The translations under genes and the position numbers were made by a program. Below are positions 36,481 through 48,478 of a DNA stretch of 64,000 nt, piece by piece; position 1 is the stretch's first letter; each line of letters opens with the position of its first letter. The DNA comes from Mytilus galloprovincialis (lineage: Eukaryota > Mollusca > Bivalvia > Mytilida > Mytilidae), in NCBI RefSeq assembly GCF_965363235.1, contig NC_134839.1, positions 77,091,410-77,155,409 of the forward strand, read 5' to 3'. The notes under the pieces are model-generated. The model saw only the letters and a list, made by a program, of their open reading frames with translations. It did no database searches and had not been told where the DNA came from.

Positions 36481-36976
36481 TGAACCAAAAAAACAGGCAT
36501 AAAAGACAAAAATGTCAAAAATAGAGGCACAGCAGTCAACATGTATTATAATCTTAATCACTATAATATTGTGATCAATATCTGTCCAGAAAGTTAATTA
36601 TTGGAATTATTTGAACCATCCCACATGATGCTCGTATTACATAAACAAAGACATTTTTTAAATAAACTGAAACTGAAATGACGTCCTTTGCCTTTGATGT
36701 AAATATTTCCAATAGAGGTTTTGTGTGTTGAATTGATACACTATATTCCGCCTGTTCAGTGTTCAGTGTTATAAACTATTGCAATGGCTTTTATTTTTGT
36801 GTTTATTTTGGCAGTTCATGCAACATTATTATTTCCTTCCTTAGCAGTTAATTTATATAAATAAATATAGAGTTGCATTTCAAAAAGTTATTAACGTTGA
36901 TACAAATACATAGCAGCATTCAATCTCGAGCATTCAATATAGAAACAATTTTAATTTAAAACCGTTAAAAACATAC

Positions 36977-37123
36977 CTTAATAAGGAATGTGCAGATCTT
37001 TATTATTTTCACATTTGTCTGTCAGTTTATTGTACGAATGTCCTTCTTTACACGGTTTTTCTTTTCTAACTTCCAATAACAGGTTGCGAAGGTCGATCAA
37101 GTTCTCACCTGACTTGTCTGGTC
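36977..37123 (-). pseudogene. Module exon d of the gene E family, with a stop just before its donor
   Basis: On the minus strand the exon follows acceptor ttttag and is 147 bases, exactly the length of exon b. It encodes a leucine-rich start (ENLIDLRNLLLEV), then CKEGHSYNKLTDKC, the C-x12-C hairpin. Codon 49 is TAA (36978-36980), followed by one base and an intact gtatgt donor. In exons b and c this codon is GAA, so a single G to T change explains it. The phase and donor of the ancestral exon are still visible. Its N-terminal part is closer to module a (LRNLLLE) than to b or c. It could act as a true final exon if a signal exon exists; the only candidate is the relic near 39640-39690. Confidence 0.6.
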
Positions 37124-37396
37124 CTAAAAGAAACATTTAAAAACTAACATAAGGATTATGTACCCTTGTGTTGATTCAATACTAAACATATGGAAATTTT
37201 ATAGAAAATCCACAGCCGTTATCCTGATACTCTCATATTTGGCAACTCGGTTACTGATAGATAGAGGATAATTGCATGCAGTGCTAGCATTGAAAAAAGT
37301 TGATCAATGAAGTTTGTGTTTAAAACAAATATAAATATGGACAAAATCAAGTACACCTTTTAGGGTGCGCTGAACTATAGTGAGTTTATATAGTCA

Positions 37397-37740
37397 TCAA
37401 AGATACCAGGATTATAATTAAGTACGCCAGTCGCGCGTTTCGTTTACATAAGACTCACCAGTGACGCTCATATCAAAATATTTATAAAGCCAAACAAGTA
37501 CAAAGTTGAAGAGCATTGAAGATTCAAAATTCCAGAATGTTGTGCCAAATACGACTAAGGTAATCTATGCCTGGGATAAGAAAGTACTTAGTTTTTTCGA
37601 AATATTCAGTTTTGTTAACAATTTATAAAAACGACCACATTAATGATATTCATGTCAACACCAAAGTGTTGACTACTGGGCTGGTGATACCCTCGGGGAC
37701 GAAACGTCCACCAGCAGTGGCATCGACCCAAGATAGTGAC
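37397..37740 (+). repeat. Alpha repeat, near complete
   Basis: It runs from taccaggattataattaagt and cgcgcgtttcgtttacataa to ggacgaaacgtccaccagca. The frame at 37567-37803 is its translation. Confidence 0.75.
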
Positions 37741-37983
37741 TCAACACGAGGTGTTTTGGAATTTACAGGTTGCTTAGAACTTTTTGTAAACAATAATCGC
37801 TAGCACATCATAGAAAAGCATGTGAGTAATATATGTTTAAAATTTTATAACAAAAATCTCTGTATTAAAGGCTGTGGATTTTTTTTATAAAAATCTTGGT
37901 TTATTTGCAACAAAATCTTCTTTTTCTATTAAATTCAATAAAACAGTAAATAACAATGCTTTGCATCAAGTTTCCCCTTGGTA

Positions 37984-38989
37984 TAGAATGAAATTCAAAA
38001 CAGTGTGGCTGTGGCCATTGATTGACACATTAAAAATCATCCATTGACTGGGACAATTTACGTGAACGTTTGTCTGTAACGACCACTGTTCACGACGTAC
38101 CTACGATAGACATTTAAACTGTGGGGTCACCAAAGGTTTCTTAACGCCTTTAAGGAGGCTCGAGGGTATAAAAATTTCAGAAAAAAATCAAACATTTGTT
38201 TTTCATTAGAAATTTTATTTATTTCCTTTTGTAATTGTTACTTTATCATATGGTACAAAAATCTTTCAAAACAATCAATTCATGTTGGCCCCAGATGACT
38301 TTTAAAATGTATACATCATTGAAAAAGTTCTAAATTATCTCCCTTTGGTGGAAAAATGCCATTTTCTGGCTTTAAAATTGAAATATCTTTTTCAACTCAT
38401 CGGTGACCTATCTTTTTTAATATAATTTCCATATAAGCTGTACTTAAACTAAATTATTGTAAAATTTGAGCGATTTCTGTAATAAATTTCTTTTTTTATT
38501 TCGATATTACCTTTATTTCTCCTATTACTTCAACAGAAAAAAAACACCTTTACAAAAATGTATGCTTCTTTCGAAGGCAGATTGTGAGCGCAAATGAACG
38601 GTGACCCCACTTTTTTATTTTATTTTTCTATTAACTATAAGATAAAGTTTATTTATAGAAAAATATAGAGAAATCCTATATAAATGATTTAGACCCGCGA
38701 ACCCCCTTAATTATAAAATAATTCGAAAAATTAATCAGGAATAACCTTTATGTTTTGATTTATATAATTGATATAAATCAAAACATCGTGTTATTTCTGA
38801 TTAATTTTTTCGAATTACTTTATTAAGGTGTTGAGAACCTTTGGTGACCCCATAGTTTAAGTGTCTTTAAAAAGTACACAGTGAGCAATGGTCGTTACAT
38901 ACAAACGTTCACCTAAATTGTCCCAGTCAATGGATGAATTTAATGTGTCAATCAATGGCCACAGCCACACTGTTTTGAATTTCATTCTA
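37984..38989. mobile_element. 1.0 kb palindromic element with nested inverted repeats
   Basis: Outer arms of about 170 bases (tagaatgaaattcaaaacag at 37984 and its complement ending at 38989) include ggccattgattgacacatta and gtggggtcaccaaaggttt on both sides. The middle holds about 38160-38640, related in reverse to 14215-14570, and a second hairpin at about 38712-38815 (attcgaaaaattaatcagga and complement). It has no coding capacity. Confidence 0.8.
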
Positions 38990-39635
38990 TGTACAAAATG
39001 GTCTATTTCTATTATTCATTATATTTGTTGTTTTGATACTAATACAGTTTGAAAAGTTCGTACAAAAACAGCTACAGAAGGGGTCATAAACCTTAATTTA
39101 TCTACATGTTATACAGAAAAAAAAACGTTAGAGATTATCACATACGTGTGGCTAATATCAGTTTTGTAAATAAATGTTGAAATACTTAAACTAAACTGTT
39201 TGGTATTTATACACGTATATTTATGAAATACATAAAGTACAGTTTATATAATTGTATCTCGAAAACGATATTATTTTTGAGAATTTTCATCTTTTCTGCA
39301 TGAATCAGAAGAAATTGTATGGGTTTCGACCTCATAAACCCCATCAGAAGTTTCTTGTTACAAATACACTCACTACCTTGAGAAAGGATGTCGTCGAAGG
39401 ATATTGGTTTGCCGACCGCAAAAAAAAACTATTCATTCGATCTAATTTATTAGCACATCTTCTAAAATCGATTTTTTGCATCCTTAGCTCATCCTTCAGG
39501 TTATTCACCAGAGAACATCCACAAATTTAAAAACAAAAACCAAAATTTAAAATCAGTTAAAACAAAGAGTTTTAAACAATATGTGCAAAACTTTAGAAGA
39601 AATATGTGACAAACTTTGTTGGAGGGCGATTTTTT

Positions 39636-39690
39636 ACCTACATACATCAGAGGATATAAGGACAAAAAATATTATTAACACTACACGTGT
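39636..39690 (-). pseudogene. Possible relic signal-peptide exon for the d-T3 unit
   Basis: On the minus strand a T-rich stretch (atattttttgtccttatatc and following) ends in tgtag before gtaaaa. By eye, 20 of 27 bases match the core of the gene E signal exon around ttatttttggtgtgtatatg. No ATG is in frame. Its place is plausible because the sequence just upstream of it (39850-40330) resembles the gene E upstream region. Confidence 0.25.
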
Positions 39691-39849
39691 AATATAAATG
39701 TTTTTCCCAGCAAAATAGTTCTTTTCAAAAACGTATTTTGAGTTTGACTTTGAAATATACTTGAGAAATTAAAAGTATTGGTAAATCTGTATGCGACATA
39801 TTTTATTTAATATTAATTTCATTTAATTTTGGTATGATGACTTAATTGA

Positions 39850-40330
39850 AAGTTAAAAAGCGTTACAATTAATCTCTGGAGTGGTTTAGATTGATGAAAA
39901 ATTGGACCAAACATTTCCAATCAAATCATCTTTTTTAATTAAAACATCATAATGTTACTATATATGAATTTTATCTTATATGTGTTACTACATTGTCGTT
40001 GGTCAACAAAATTTCAATTTTAACATATATATTTTTCACTTAATTACTTGAATGAACTCTGATTTATAATTTGTCATCCGGACCTAACATATATTATAAT
40101 GTTATAAGTTTATGTCTATATTCACATGAATAGGTAATGCACCTGGTCAATGAAAAAAATAATATATAAGTCATTAAATACGGTTAAATTCATTATTAAT
40201 CCTATAAGGATTAAGCTTCTTTTAACGGCGATTATTCCCTTTTCATAATATTTACTTTAACTTCATTCAAAACCTTTTCTAAACATTAGTACAAAGCAAT
40301 TTTATTTCAGATATGAACTCGAGTATTAAT
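39850..40330 (-). promoter_or_regulatory. Duplicate of the gene E upstream region
   Basis: It is colinear with 53760-54170. Clear matches are gattgatgaaaaattggacc against gattgacgaaaaccttggac, then atgaactctgatttataatt against atgaactttgatttataatt, and the ending caaaaccttttctaaaca against taaaaccttttcatacaca. This places a former promoter above exon d. No clean TATA box is left. Confidence 0.5.
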
Positions 40331-42129
40331 TTTCATTCTATTTTAATTCAAATATGTTTTAAAATGTATATTACCAATACAATTTATTTAAATCTTTGAG
40401 TCAAACCTGAAACCTCAACAAACAAATTCAATAAGACAAATGCAATTAATGTCGAAATGGTACTTATGGAATCGGTGATCTTTCGCATCTTGAATTGTCA
40501 AATAGCAGGAGTCACTCGTCTAAATATAACCGTTTAACCTCCGAGGGTATCATCAGCCCAGTAGTTCACACTTTTGTTTTGTCAAATCAATGAAACGTTC
40601 ATTTACATTAAATGTTTTATTTTTTATGAAAAAAATGGTTCCTAATACCTTGATCGAATGCAAGGCAATTTTAATATTGCATTCCATGCAGTTACTTAAA
40701 CTAAAAAAGTATGGACTGTTAATCCTTGTAAAGAAAATATATTATAAAAGTTCTTAAGGAACCTTGTTCCTATTGTCATGAATCGGAAAACTATGATAAT
40801 ATCCGAAGGGAATGTACAATCTACATAAATATTTTGTTTACTTTGAAATTAAAAACAAATCCAAAATGTAATCTTACAATTGATTTATTGTTACCTGTTT
40901 GTTAATATCTGTTCGTGCGATTATCTATGGGCCAAGTACATTTATATTTTCCTAAATCATCAAAATCATCATAGCTGAAATTTTCTCTCGATCTAATTTA
41001 AATATTTTCTATTCTAAATTTTATTGGTGATGAACAAGGTTAATTAAAAAAAGGATCAGTTGCTCCTTTGTTCTTATGATACCATTTTTATTTTTTATTA
41101 ATGAACAGACTTATGTCCACTTGTATTTTTGTCTATCTGATGAGTTAAGCCTTTTTCAACTGATTTTTATAGCTCGTTCTTATGTTGTACTGTTATACCA
41201 CTGTCCCAGGTTAGGGGGAGGGTTGGGATCCCGCTAACATGTTTAACCCCGCCAGATTATTTACGTATGTGCCTGTCCCAAGTCAGGAGCCTGTAATTCA
41301 GTGGTTGTCGTTTGTTTATGTGTTACATATTTGTTTTTCGTTCATTTTTTACCGTTAATTTTCTCGTTTGAATTGTTTTACATTGTCTTATCGGGGCCTT
41401 TTATAGCTCACTATGCGGTATGGGCTTTGCTCATTGCTGAAGGCAGTACGGTGACCTATAATTGTTAATGTCTGTATCATTTTGGTCTTTTGTGGATAGT
41501 TGTCTCATTGGCAGTCATACCACTTCTTCTTTTTTATATTATGTCATTCAAAAACATATAAATGCATGTTATAACTTATCTATGTACTAACGCGACGAAC
41601 GTGGAAATAACTGCGAGCACCTATGTTCTAATACGCAAAAATTTCAAATTAATCCACTTTATTAAACTATAAAACCCAATCAGTATAAACCGTCAAACTG
41701 TGTTCGTGTAATTTATATTTTCATCTTGCCATGTAAAGAATCAGACATATCTACATCTTAATAAACATACTAATACCAGAGCATCATGTGCCTTTTAAAA
41801 TCAGCAGTTTTTATGTTTAATTGCCACATCAACTGTAAAATTCCAAATTCGTGATTATCTTCTTATATATATTTATAATTTTGTTTAACATTTAAGGATT
41901 TCAGCAATCATCATGGCGATTCATTCCATGACAACTGTTGATTTGACGGTAAATAGTAGCCAATGAGAAAAAATGTTTGGATTGAGTATTATAAGAATGA
42001 AACATATTGTCTTTCTAAATGTCATTTAAGAAATAATGGAAACAGGATATATACACCTTTTTCAAAATTATTAACACCAATTTATCAGCAATCTTACCTG
42101 GGCTTCATAGATATTGTGAAACTGCATAT
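40331..42129. repeat. Gene-free stretch with a gamma repeat
   Basis: About 41210-41530 is a gamma repeat (ggttagggggagggttggga, ccaagtcaggagcctgtaat and gagttg-like tail tcattggcagtcataccact). About 40520-40570 is a short fragment of the alpha family in reverse. I see no exon. Confidence 0.5.
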
Positions 42130-43400
42130 TCTTGATGTGACGTGAATCAGATATGGATACTAAAAACATCCCAAAGATCTTTTAGAGTACATACAATCTA
42201 CGACTCTTTCATCTTGCCTATATATATAGTATTAAAGCATTTGACTTTTCTACACTTTATACAAGTATTCCCCATTCCAAACTAAGAGACAATTTGACAG
42301 AGTTGGTATTGCTTTGTTTCATAAAAAAGAATTTCCAACGTATCTTGTCTTGGGGAGGGATAAAGCCTACTTTGTAAAGAATCACTCTGATTCAAACAAA
42401 AAATTCTTTGAAACTGACATAATCAAGATGCCTGATTTCTTGATTGACAACATATTTGTTACGTTTGACGGACTTGTTTAAAAAAAATACTATCGGCATT
42501 CCCATGGGAACAAATTGTGCCTCCTTCTTGCCGATGTGTTCTTTTATTCCTATTAGGCTGACTTTGTACAACAACATTTTAGGAAGAAAGACAAGAAGTT
42601 CGCAATATCCTTTAACTTTACTGTCCCCTATATAGATGATGTTCTGTCACTAAATAATACAAAATTCGGTGACAAGGTTGAATGCATCTATGCCATCGAA
42701 CTAGAGATAAAAGATACAACAGATACAGTTAAGATTGCCTAGTATCTTGACTTACAGCTTGAAATTAACAATGAGTGTCGCGATCTGTTGAAATCAAAAC
42801 TTTACGAAAAAACGAGATGATTTCAGCTCCTTATTGTGAACTTTCCGTTTCTATCAAGCAACATTCCATCAGTGCCTGCATACAGAGTATATATCTCAAA
42901 ATTGATTCCATATTCCCGGGCTTGAATTTTCTATAATGATTTCCTTGATAGAGGGTTGATGCTCATAAGAAAGCTATTAAACCAAGAGTTCCAAATTGGG
43001 AAGTTGAAATCTTCTTTTTGTCAATTTTACGGACGCCACAATAAGTTCGTTTACCGCTACGGAATATCCGTTTCACAGCTGATATCGGATATGTTCCTTA
43101 TGTCGTAACTATAGTATCGTTCCCTTTTAACAAATATGACCTACCGTTTTACCGATTTACCGGGTTTGAAATACTTTGAGCAACATGACTGGTGACACAT
43201 GTGGAGCAGGATCTACTCAACCTTCAGGAGGACTTGACATCACCCACAGTTTGTGGTTGGGTTCGTGTTGCTTAGTCTTTAGTTTTATATGTTGTGTTTT
43301 GGGTACCATTTGTTTGTTTTGTCTTTTTTGTAGCCATGTCTTTGTCAGTTTGTTTTCGATCTATTAGTTTGAATGTCCCTCTGGTATCTTTCGCCCCTTT
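42130..43400 (+). mobile_element. Penelope-like retroelement with an interrupted reverse transcriptase
   Basis: This is the longest of the three copies. Reading across frameshifts gives a fragment with FSTLYTSIP, then GRDKAYFVKNHSDS, the palm region IPMGTNC at about 42493-42513, the catalytic Y-I-D-D at 42629-42640 followed by VLSLNN, and the C-terminal RKFYGRHN-type end near 43020. Several stops and at least two frameshifts break it (for example TAG after KIA, about 42740). The shared 3' tail runs to about 43400. No endonuclease part is seen. It is inactive. Confidence 0.8.
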
Positions 43401-43649
43401 TCTATAGATAATTACAAATGTTTATAATATTCTTACAGGGGTAACATATAACTGTAACACTCGGTCATATGCACTTTTTTCAAATACACTGTTTCGATAC
43501 CTTAAAATTATTTTCCTATTTAACCGCGTACAGGTGAAATTTGATCTTTATCAAGTCATTTAGTTTATCTGTGGCTAAACGTTGGTAAGCAATTGACATA
43601 TCAAATTCCTATAGGAGCATTAGGAGCATTGATTACCATTTCAAAGTTA

Positions 43650-44363
43650 ATCACACCTTCATCGCAGAGTTTTACAACGTTATGTTGACACAGGAACTGT
43701 AAATAATAGACCAAGGTCCGGAAATCCCCGTTTAACTCCTTGTCGTGATGACAGACTGATAATTCGTCGTGCTGAAGCCAGCCCATCTACTCCTGCCCCA
43801 CACCTTAGAATCACAATCGAAAAGCACATCGATTTGTCAATAGACATGCCATTCAAACCAGGCACCGTTTAATCAGTTTTAAATGCGCTAACGAGCATCG
43901 ACGCTGGAACATGAGAAACAGGCAAAAATATCTTTGGTCAGATGAGAACCGGTTTCTGTTACGACCAGCAGATGGCAGAATACGAGTTTTGCGGGAAACT
44001 ATAACTGCATATGACCAAAAGAACCTCTCCTCAACAACTGCATTGGATGCAGGTGGTTCTACAGTATGGAGTTGCTATTCATACCGTTGTAAGCTTGGTA
44101 TGCATATTCTGCAGGGTAACATGAACGAACAGTCATTTATAGATTTTGTGCTAAGAAACATTGAACTCGCTCATTTTAATAATCATCCACTTGCGTTAAA
44201 ACCCTTGTACATGAACCCTATCGAACATAATTGGGATGTCATTGGCAGAAATCTCAATCGCAGAGATCCACCGAAGCAAAATCTTGACGATTTAAGAGTG
44301 GCAATTGCTGTTAAATTGAATAGATTTTCTCAAATAAGTTCAGAAGGCTTGTACAGAGTATGA
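43650..44363 (+). mobile_element. Tc1/mariner-type transposase remnant with an internal deletion
   Basis: The frame 43911-44363 encodes the DDE catalytic half: KYLWSDENRFLLRPADGRIR at the start, then a G-N-M-N-E-Q-S-F-I-D segment and M-N-P-I-E-H-N-W-D near the end. The central part, where the second catalytic Asp (D-N-A-x-P-H type) normally sits, is missing: HFNNHPLALKPLYMNPIEHN joins its two sides in frame. The upstream DNA-binding half (about 43690-43900) is recognisable as RPRSGNPRLTPCRDDRL but is in another frame with stops. It is a dead copy. Confidence 0.8.
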
Positions 44364-45222
44364 GACGTTGTGTTGTGGAACTGTACCGGAAGAGTAGTGG
44401 CTAAACATCATATCGATTCCAATATTGACCTAAAATTTGCCGAACATACTAACAAATTTCTGTATTTATATTTTATAATTCATTGTCTGCAATTTACCGG
44501 TAAAGTCCCTTCTTTTGGCGTTGATAAATTCATTCGTGTGAAGCACAGTTCATAATTATATGTGACTATTGAACAGCGGTTTACTACTGTTGCCTTAATC
44601 TACGAAGAAGAGACAGATATATAATTATTCGTTTGCTGTCTTACCTTTATATAAGGCTTTGTGTTTGAGAAGGAAAATGTGTTGATTATTCATATCTGGT
44701 ATACAAATACGTAACATTTAATGCTCTTTAACTTGGTAGTTAGCTTTCCAACTGTTTTAATTTGAGCGCCACTGATAAGTTTCCAGTTCACGAACGCGCG
44801 TCTGTAAGCCTGTTGACTTTGGTGAGTTTTTAATAACACGTACAGTGTTGGTGCTGCTGCAGGTTGATATTTTGTTCCCGCGGATATCACCAACCTATAA
44901 GTCAGCACTCTGATTTCAGTTGGGTTCATTTGTCGTTGTAAGCTTTTTGAATATTTGGAAATATTAAGGTTTATCTACCCCTGTCAAAATTACCATTTAT
45001 AAGTATTTTTTTTACAAAAAGCTGTGAAGTATTTGACTTTAGGAATATATATTTGGGGGTATATAGGTCATCGTTCTGTCTTCAATTAATCAATATAATA
45101 TTGTTTATTGACAAAATAAAACAGAGCATATATATGTATATTTTATAAAAAAAAAAATAGTTAAACAAAGAACGATGCATCTATATATTTATTTATAACA
45201 ATAATAATATGTCCCTGCTGTT
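44364..45222. other. Gene-free stretch
   Basis: A beta-repeat tail lies at about 44568-44605 (gaacagcggtttactactgt). On the minus strand, 44643-44697 reads MNNQHIFLLKHKALYK and then a phase-1 gtaaga donor. It is only weakly hydrophobic, so I do not call it a signal exon. Confidence 0.35.
45188..45193 (-). promoter_or_regulatory. Poly(A) signal after T2
   Basis: TTTATT on the plus strand, that is AATAAA on the minus strand, 30 bases beyond the T2 stop. T1 has the same arrangement. Confidence 0.55.
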
Positions 45223-45257
45223 TTAACCACCTGCGCCGCTAGTACAACATCCATGTT
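45223..45257 (-). CDS. Terminal exon T2 of the gene E family
   Basis: On the minus strand, after acceptor ttttgtag, the exon encodes KHGCCTSGAGG and TAA, including the base carried over from the upstream exon. It has the same length (35 bases) and CC-x-S-G frame as T1. AATAAA in minus orientation is at 45188-45193, 30 bases below the stop. The flanks match those of T1 over about 350 bases. The upstream module is c. No signal exon is seen between T1 and c, so use depends on splicing from the gene E signal exon. Confidence 0.6.
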
Positions 45258-47540
45258 CTACAAAAGTATGAAGCAAAAGCCTTAATAAAGAAAACAAAAC
45301 ATATTCAATAAAACTCGGAATCCATATGATACGATCGCAATAGTTTTGTAATAGTTAAGATTATTATTATGGGTATATGTCACAAATTAAAAGTCGACCG
45401 AAATGGATGAACAAATTTGGAAAAGTAAAGTGTGACAACTATGAAATATGTAATCCCTCGTACGCACTTCATCAAATTATTTTAATTCCAAACTGAAATA
45501 TGACTTCATATATTTGACGCGTTCATTTCTTGCTTTTTTATTTACCATCACTAAGATAAGCTGCTTTATTGTTGAAGGCCGTACGGTGACCTATAGTTGT
45601 TAATTTCCATGTCATTTGGTCTCTTGTGGAGAGTTGTCTAATAGAAATTCTAATATGACGTGCTTCTTTCGCTTTGTAAACAACACCGTGATAAAATTCT
45701 CGATATATCTATACTTAGCGCAGACTCCAAGATGTACACAAATGGCTGTTTAAATATGCCTCCCACGTAAATCCACATGTATCGTAACCTATGTGTAAAC
45801 GGTTGTGGATTTCGCTGTGTCAACAATTACAATTGAATAAAACCCTACAGAACATTTATTCTGATTCTGACGCATAACAAAAAGAATTTACACATTAGAG
45901 AACGGAAAAATGGACAAAAACAAAATAAATTAAAATTCCGCGAAATTCCAGTAATGATTTTGGCGCATTAACGTCATTTCAAAACATGACGTCATACGAA
46001 TGAAAACGTCAAAGCTGAAGGTTTTTCTATTGCGTTTACCTTCTAAACTCGGATACAATTGCATTAAAATAAAGTATTGAGGTAGGTGTTGCTTGTTTTC
46101 TGTTCTATTGCATTATTCGCACATTTACTAATTTCAGCAAGTCAACATGGCGGCTCCTTGGTTACAATATGTCAACAGTGAATTTAACGGTAGCTTACGA
46201 TAAAAAATGTAAATTTAAAATTGCAAATGTTGGGTTTACTGAGAAGTAAAAAAAGTAATCACATTTTTTTTTCAAGCGGTTAGTTAAGAAATCATTCATG
46301 CAGGTTTATTAGATTTGTTTTACATTTATCGAACAGTGGGTAAAATAGAACAGCCACACACACGGTATACCCATCATCGCTTCAGTTTTTAATGATCGTA
46401 TTTGTCCTATTAGAATCGAAATAATTCATGGAAGCCATAGATTTGTTGGAAATTTACACATGGCCTGGGCCGTGATATTCGTTAATTTTATCCCTCGCTA
46501 ACGCTCAGGATAAAATTCGAGTATCACGGCCCAGGCCATGTGTACATTTCCAACAAATCTATGGCTTCCATGAATTATTTCTTAATCTTACAACATCTTT
46601 TATATCTATATTACTGATAAATTATTACATCAGGATTTTTGATAGCACAAACTAGTCAAACCAGTTACTGAATTTTATCATCGGTACAAGGACATTATTC
46701 GTAATTCTAATATAACGTGCTTCTTTCGCTTTGTGAATAGAACCATGCTTTAAATCCAATAAAATTTGTTTGCATATGCGTATATTGACTACTGCAAAAT
46801 AATGAATATTGTCAAATTGTTACGCATTTAATATATTTCATTAACTTAAAACACTTCCAAACTCTTAAATGATGCACATGTTATACTAATTCATCAACAT
46901 GTAGGCATTATATTCGTGTTATTAAATATTTACGAATATAATGCCTAACCATGTTAAAACTACAATAAAGTATAGCTTGCATCAATTATTTCTTAAATAT
47001 AAATCTACATGCAGACACCTTGATATCTTTTAGAGACTATGTTTTGCAATGTGACTGAGATATTGTAATATGAGACATGTATCAAAACGTGACCTCAACC
47101 TATCTTATATGTTGTGTGTAGAATATAGTTTGTCTTATTCATGTTATAAAAAAGGCAAACATCTTTATTTTTGGTTACTTTTATGGTTGACAAAAGAAAT
47201 AAATTTCAACCAGATGTAATTGTCTACATAAGAAAATGCCTGTAACAAGTCAGGAATTTGACAGTTGTTATCCATCTGTTTGATGTGTTTGAGTTTTTTT
47301 TATTTTGACATTTAATTAGTGACTTTCCGTTTTAAATTTTCCTCGTAGTTCATCGTTTTTGATATTTTACTTTTGAGTTTGTATCTACATGAAGAAAAAA
47401 GAAAACAAATGTAATATCTAGAAATGATGTAAATGGTAAAGTGGATATAACGCAAATTTCAGATGAAACTTATGACAAAAAGTGGAAGATACAGCGTTAA
47501 TTAAAGAATATCAATATATTTTAACTTTTGATAAACTTAC
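45258..47540. repeat. Intron between c and T2, with repeats
   Basis: About 45560-45670 is a repeat with acggtgacctatagttgtta. A fold-back lies at 46419-46580 and a reversed delta repeat at 47240-47370. About 46600-46715 again matches the c-T1 type intron at 49890-49990 (tattacatcaggatttttga against tattacaccagggttttcga). The extra 45500-46600 is therefore inserted relative to the other unit. Confidence 0.55.
46419..46580. mobile_element. Fold-back element with nearly perfect 70-base arms
   Basis: aaataattcatggaagccat pairs with the complement ending atggcttccatgaattattt, and tggcctgggccgtgatattc pairs around a short loop with cctcgctaacgctcagg. The arms are almost identical, which suggests recent insertion. 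Confidence 0.8.
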
Positions 47541-47690
47541 TTTCCAAACTATTGAATCTTTCATCAGCATCTTCACATTTTCCTGTCATTCTATTGTAAG
47601 AAAAACCTTCTTTGATGCACTGGATTTGCCCTCTATCTCCCAACAAAAGTTTACGGAGGACATTCACAGGGTCAATTGGTTTTGCTGGTT
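47541..47690 (-). CDS. Module exon c of the gene E family (orphan cassette)
   Basis: On the minus strand the exon lies between acceptor tatttag and donor gtaagt, is 150 bases, and is open in phase 1. It encodes PVNVLRKLLLGDRGQIQC, then IKEGFSYNRMTGKC, with a C-x13-C hairpin (one residue longer than in b), followed by an acidic linker E-D-A-D-E-R. It is the closest relative of exon b, and about 650 bases of flank (47520-48240 against 50450-51190) are shared, so a b-T1 unit was duplicated to give c-T2. That duplication did not include a signal exon. Whether it is spliced is unknown, but it shows no disabling change. Confidence 0.6.
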
Positions 47691-48478
47691 CTAAATAAAA
47701 CCATTTAATTTACTTTTAATAACGGAATATAGATGTGCAAAAATATAGATAGGAAATAAAACAAACTCCGGTAATCAAATATAGATTTCACAAGGTTTTA
47801 TGCAAATTCACTCTGCTTATAAATGATAGAGTTTATTTTCATTAATGACGTAGCTTTCATTAATGCATTATTTTTTCGATGGACAAAAATAACGAATTTT
47901 GGATAAAAAAAAACATATTCCGATCAAACATATATTTTATAGATGTTAACTAGGTTTTATTTCGATGTTACAATGGATAACAGTCATTAATGCTTTCTTC
48001 TCAAGTTTCCAGACATAATATTGAGCTCAAACAAACAGCATCCCATTCGTCCTGTATGTCCTATGGGATGTGTTGAGAATATAAATACAACAATGGTTCT
48101 TTTATTTATCTATATTATGGGTGTATCATTGTTCACAACATTAAACTAATATGACCTTTTGGGAATATCATCAAACAGGGAAAATAATAATGATATAAAA
48201 CCAAGAAGATGTAATTATAAAAGCGCTAACTCGCCCACAAAGACCAAAAGACTTAGACGTTGACGACCAAAGGTTACCGTTCAGCATTCAACATTGATAA
48301 ATACTGATACCACAAAGTAAGTTATAAAAGGGACGAAAAGACTAATGCTGAACAATTCAAACAGCCATATTTATGTACAAATCAATGAATGAAAAAAGAA
48401 TATGAATTATATGAACATACAACCACTACTTAATGCATCACTCCTGAATAAAGAAATGACAATTATGATTGTGAAGCA

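Noticed and set aside
44643..44697. Signal exon for module d (MNNQHIFLLKHKALYK)
   Set aside because: Too short and too basic for a signal peptide, and no similarity to the gene E signal exon. Only the phase-1 donor fits.
48091..48150. Signal-like plus-strand frame MVLLFIYIMGVSLF, with a copy near 51050
   Set aside because: Both lie in duplicated introns of minus-strand units. Its conservation follows from the duplication, and there is no donor or downstream module.
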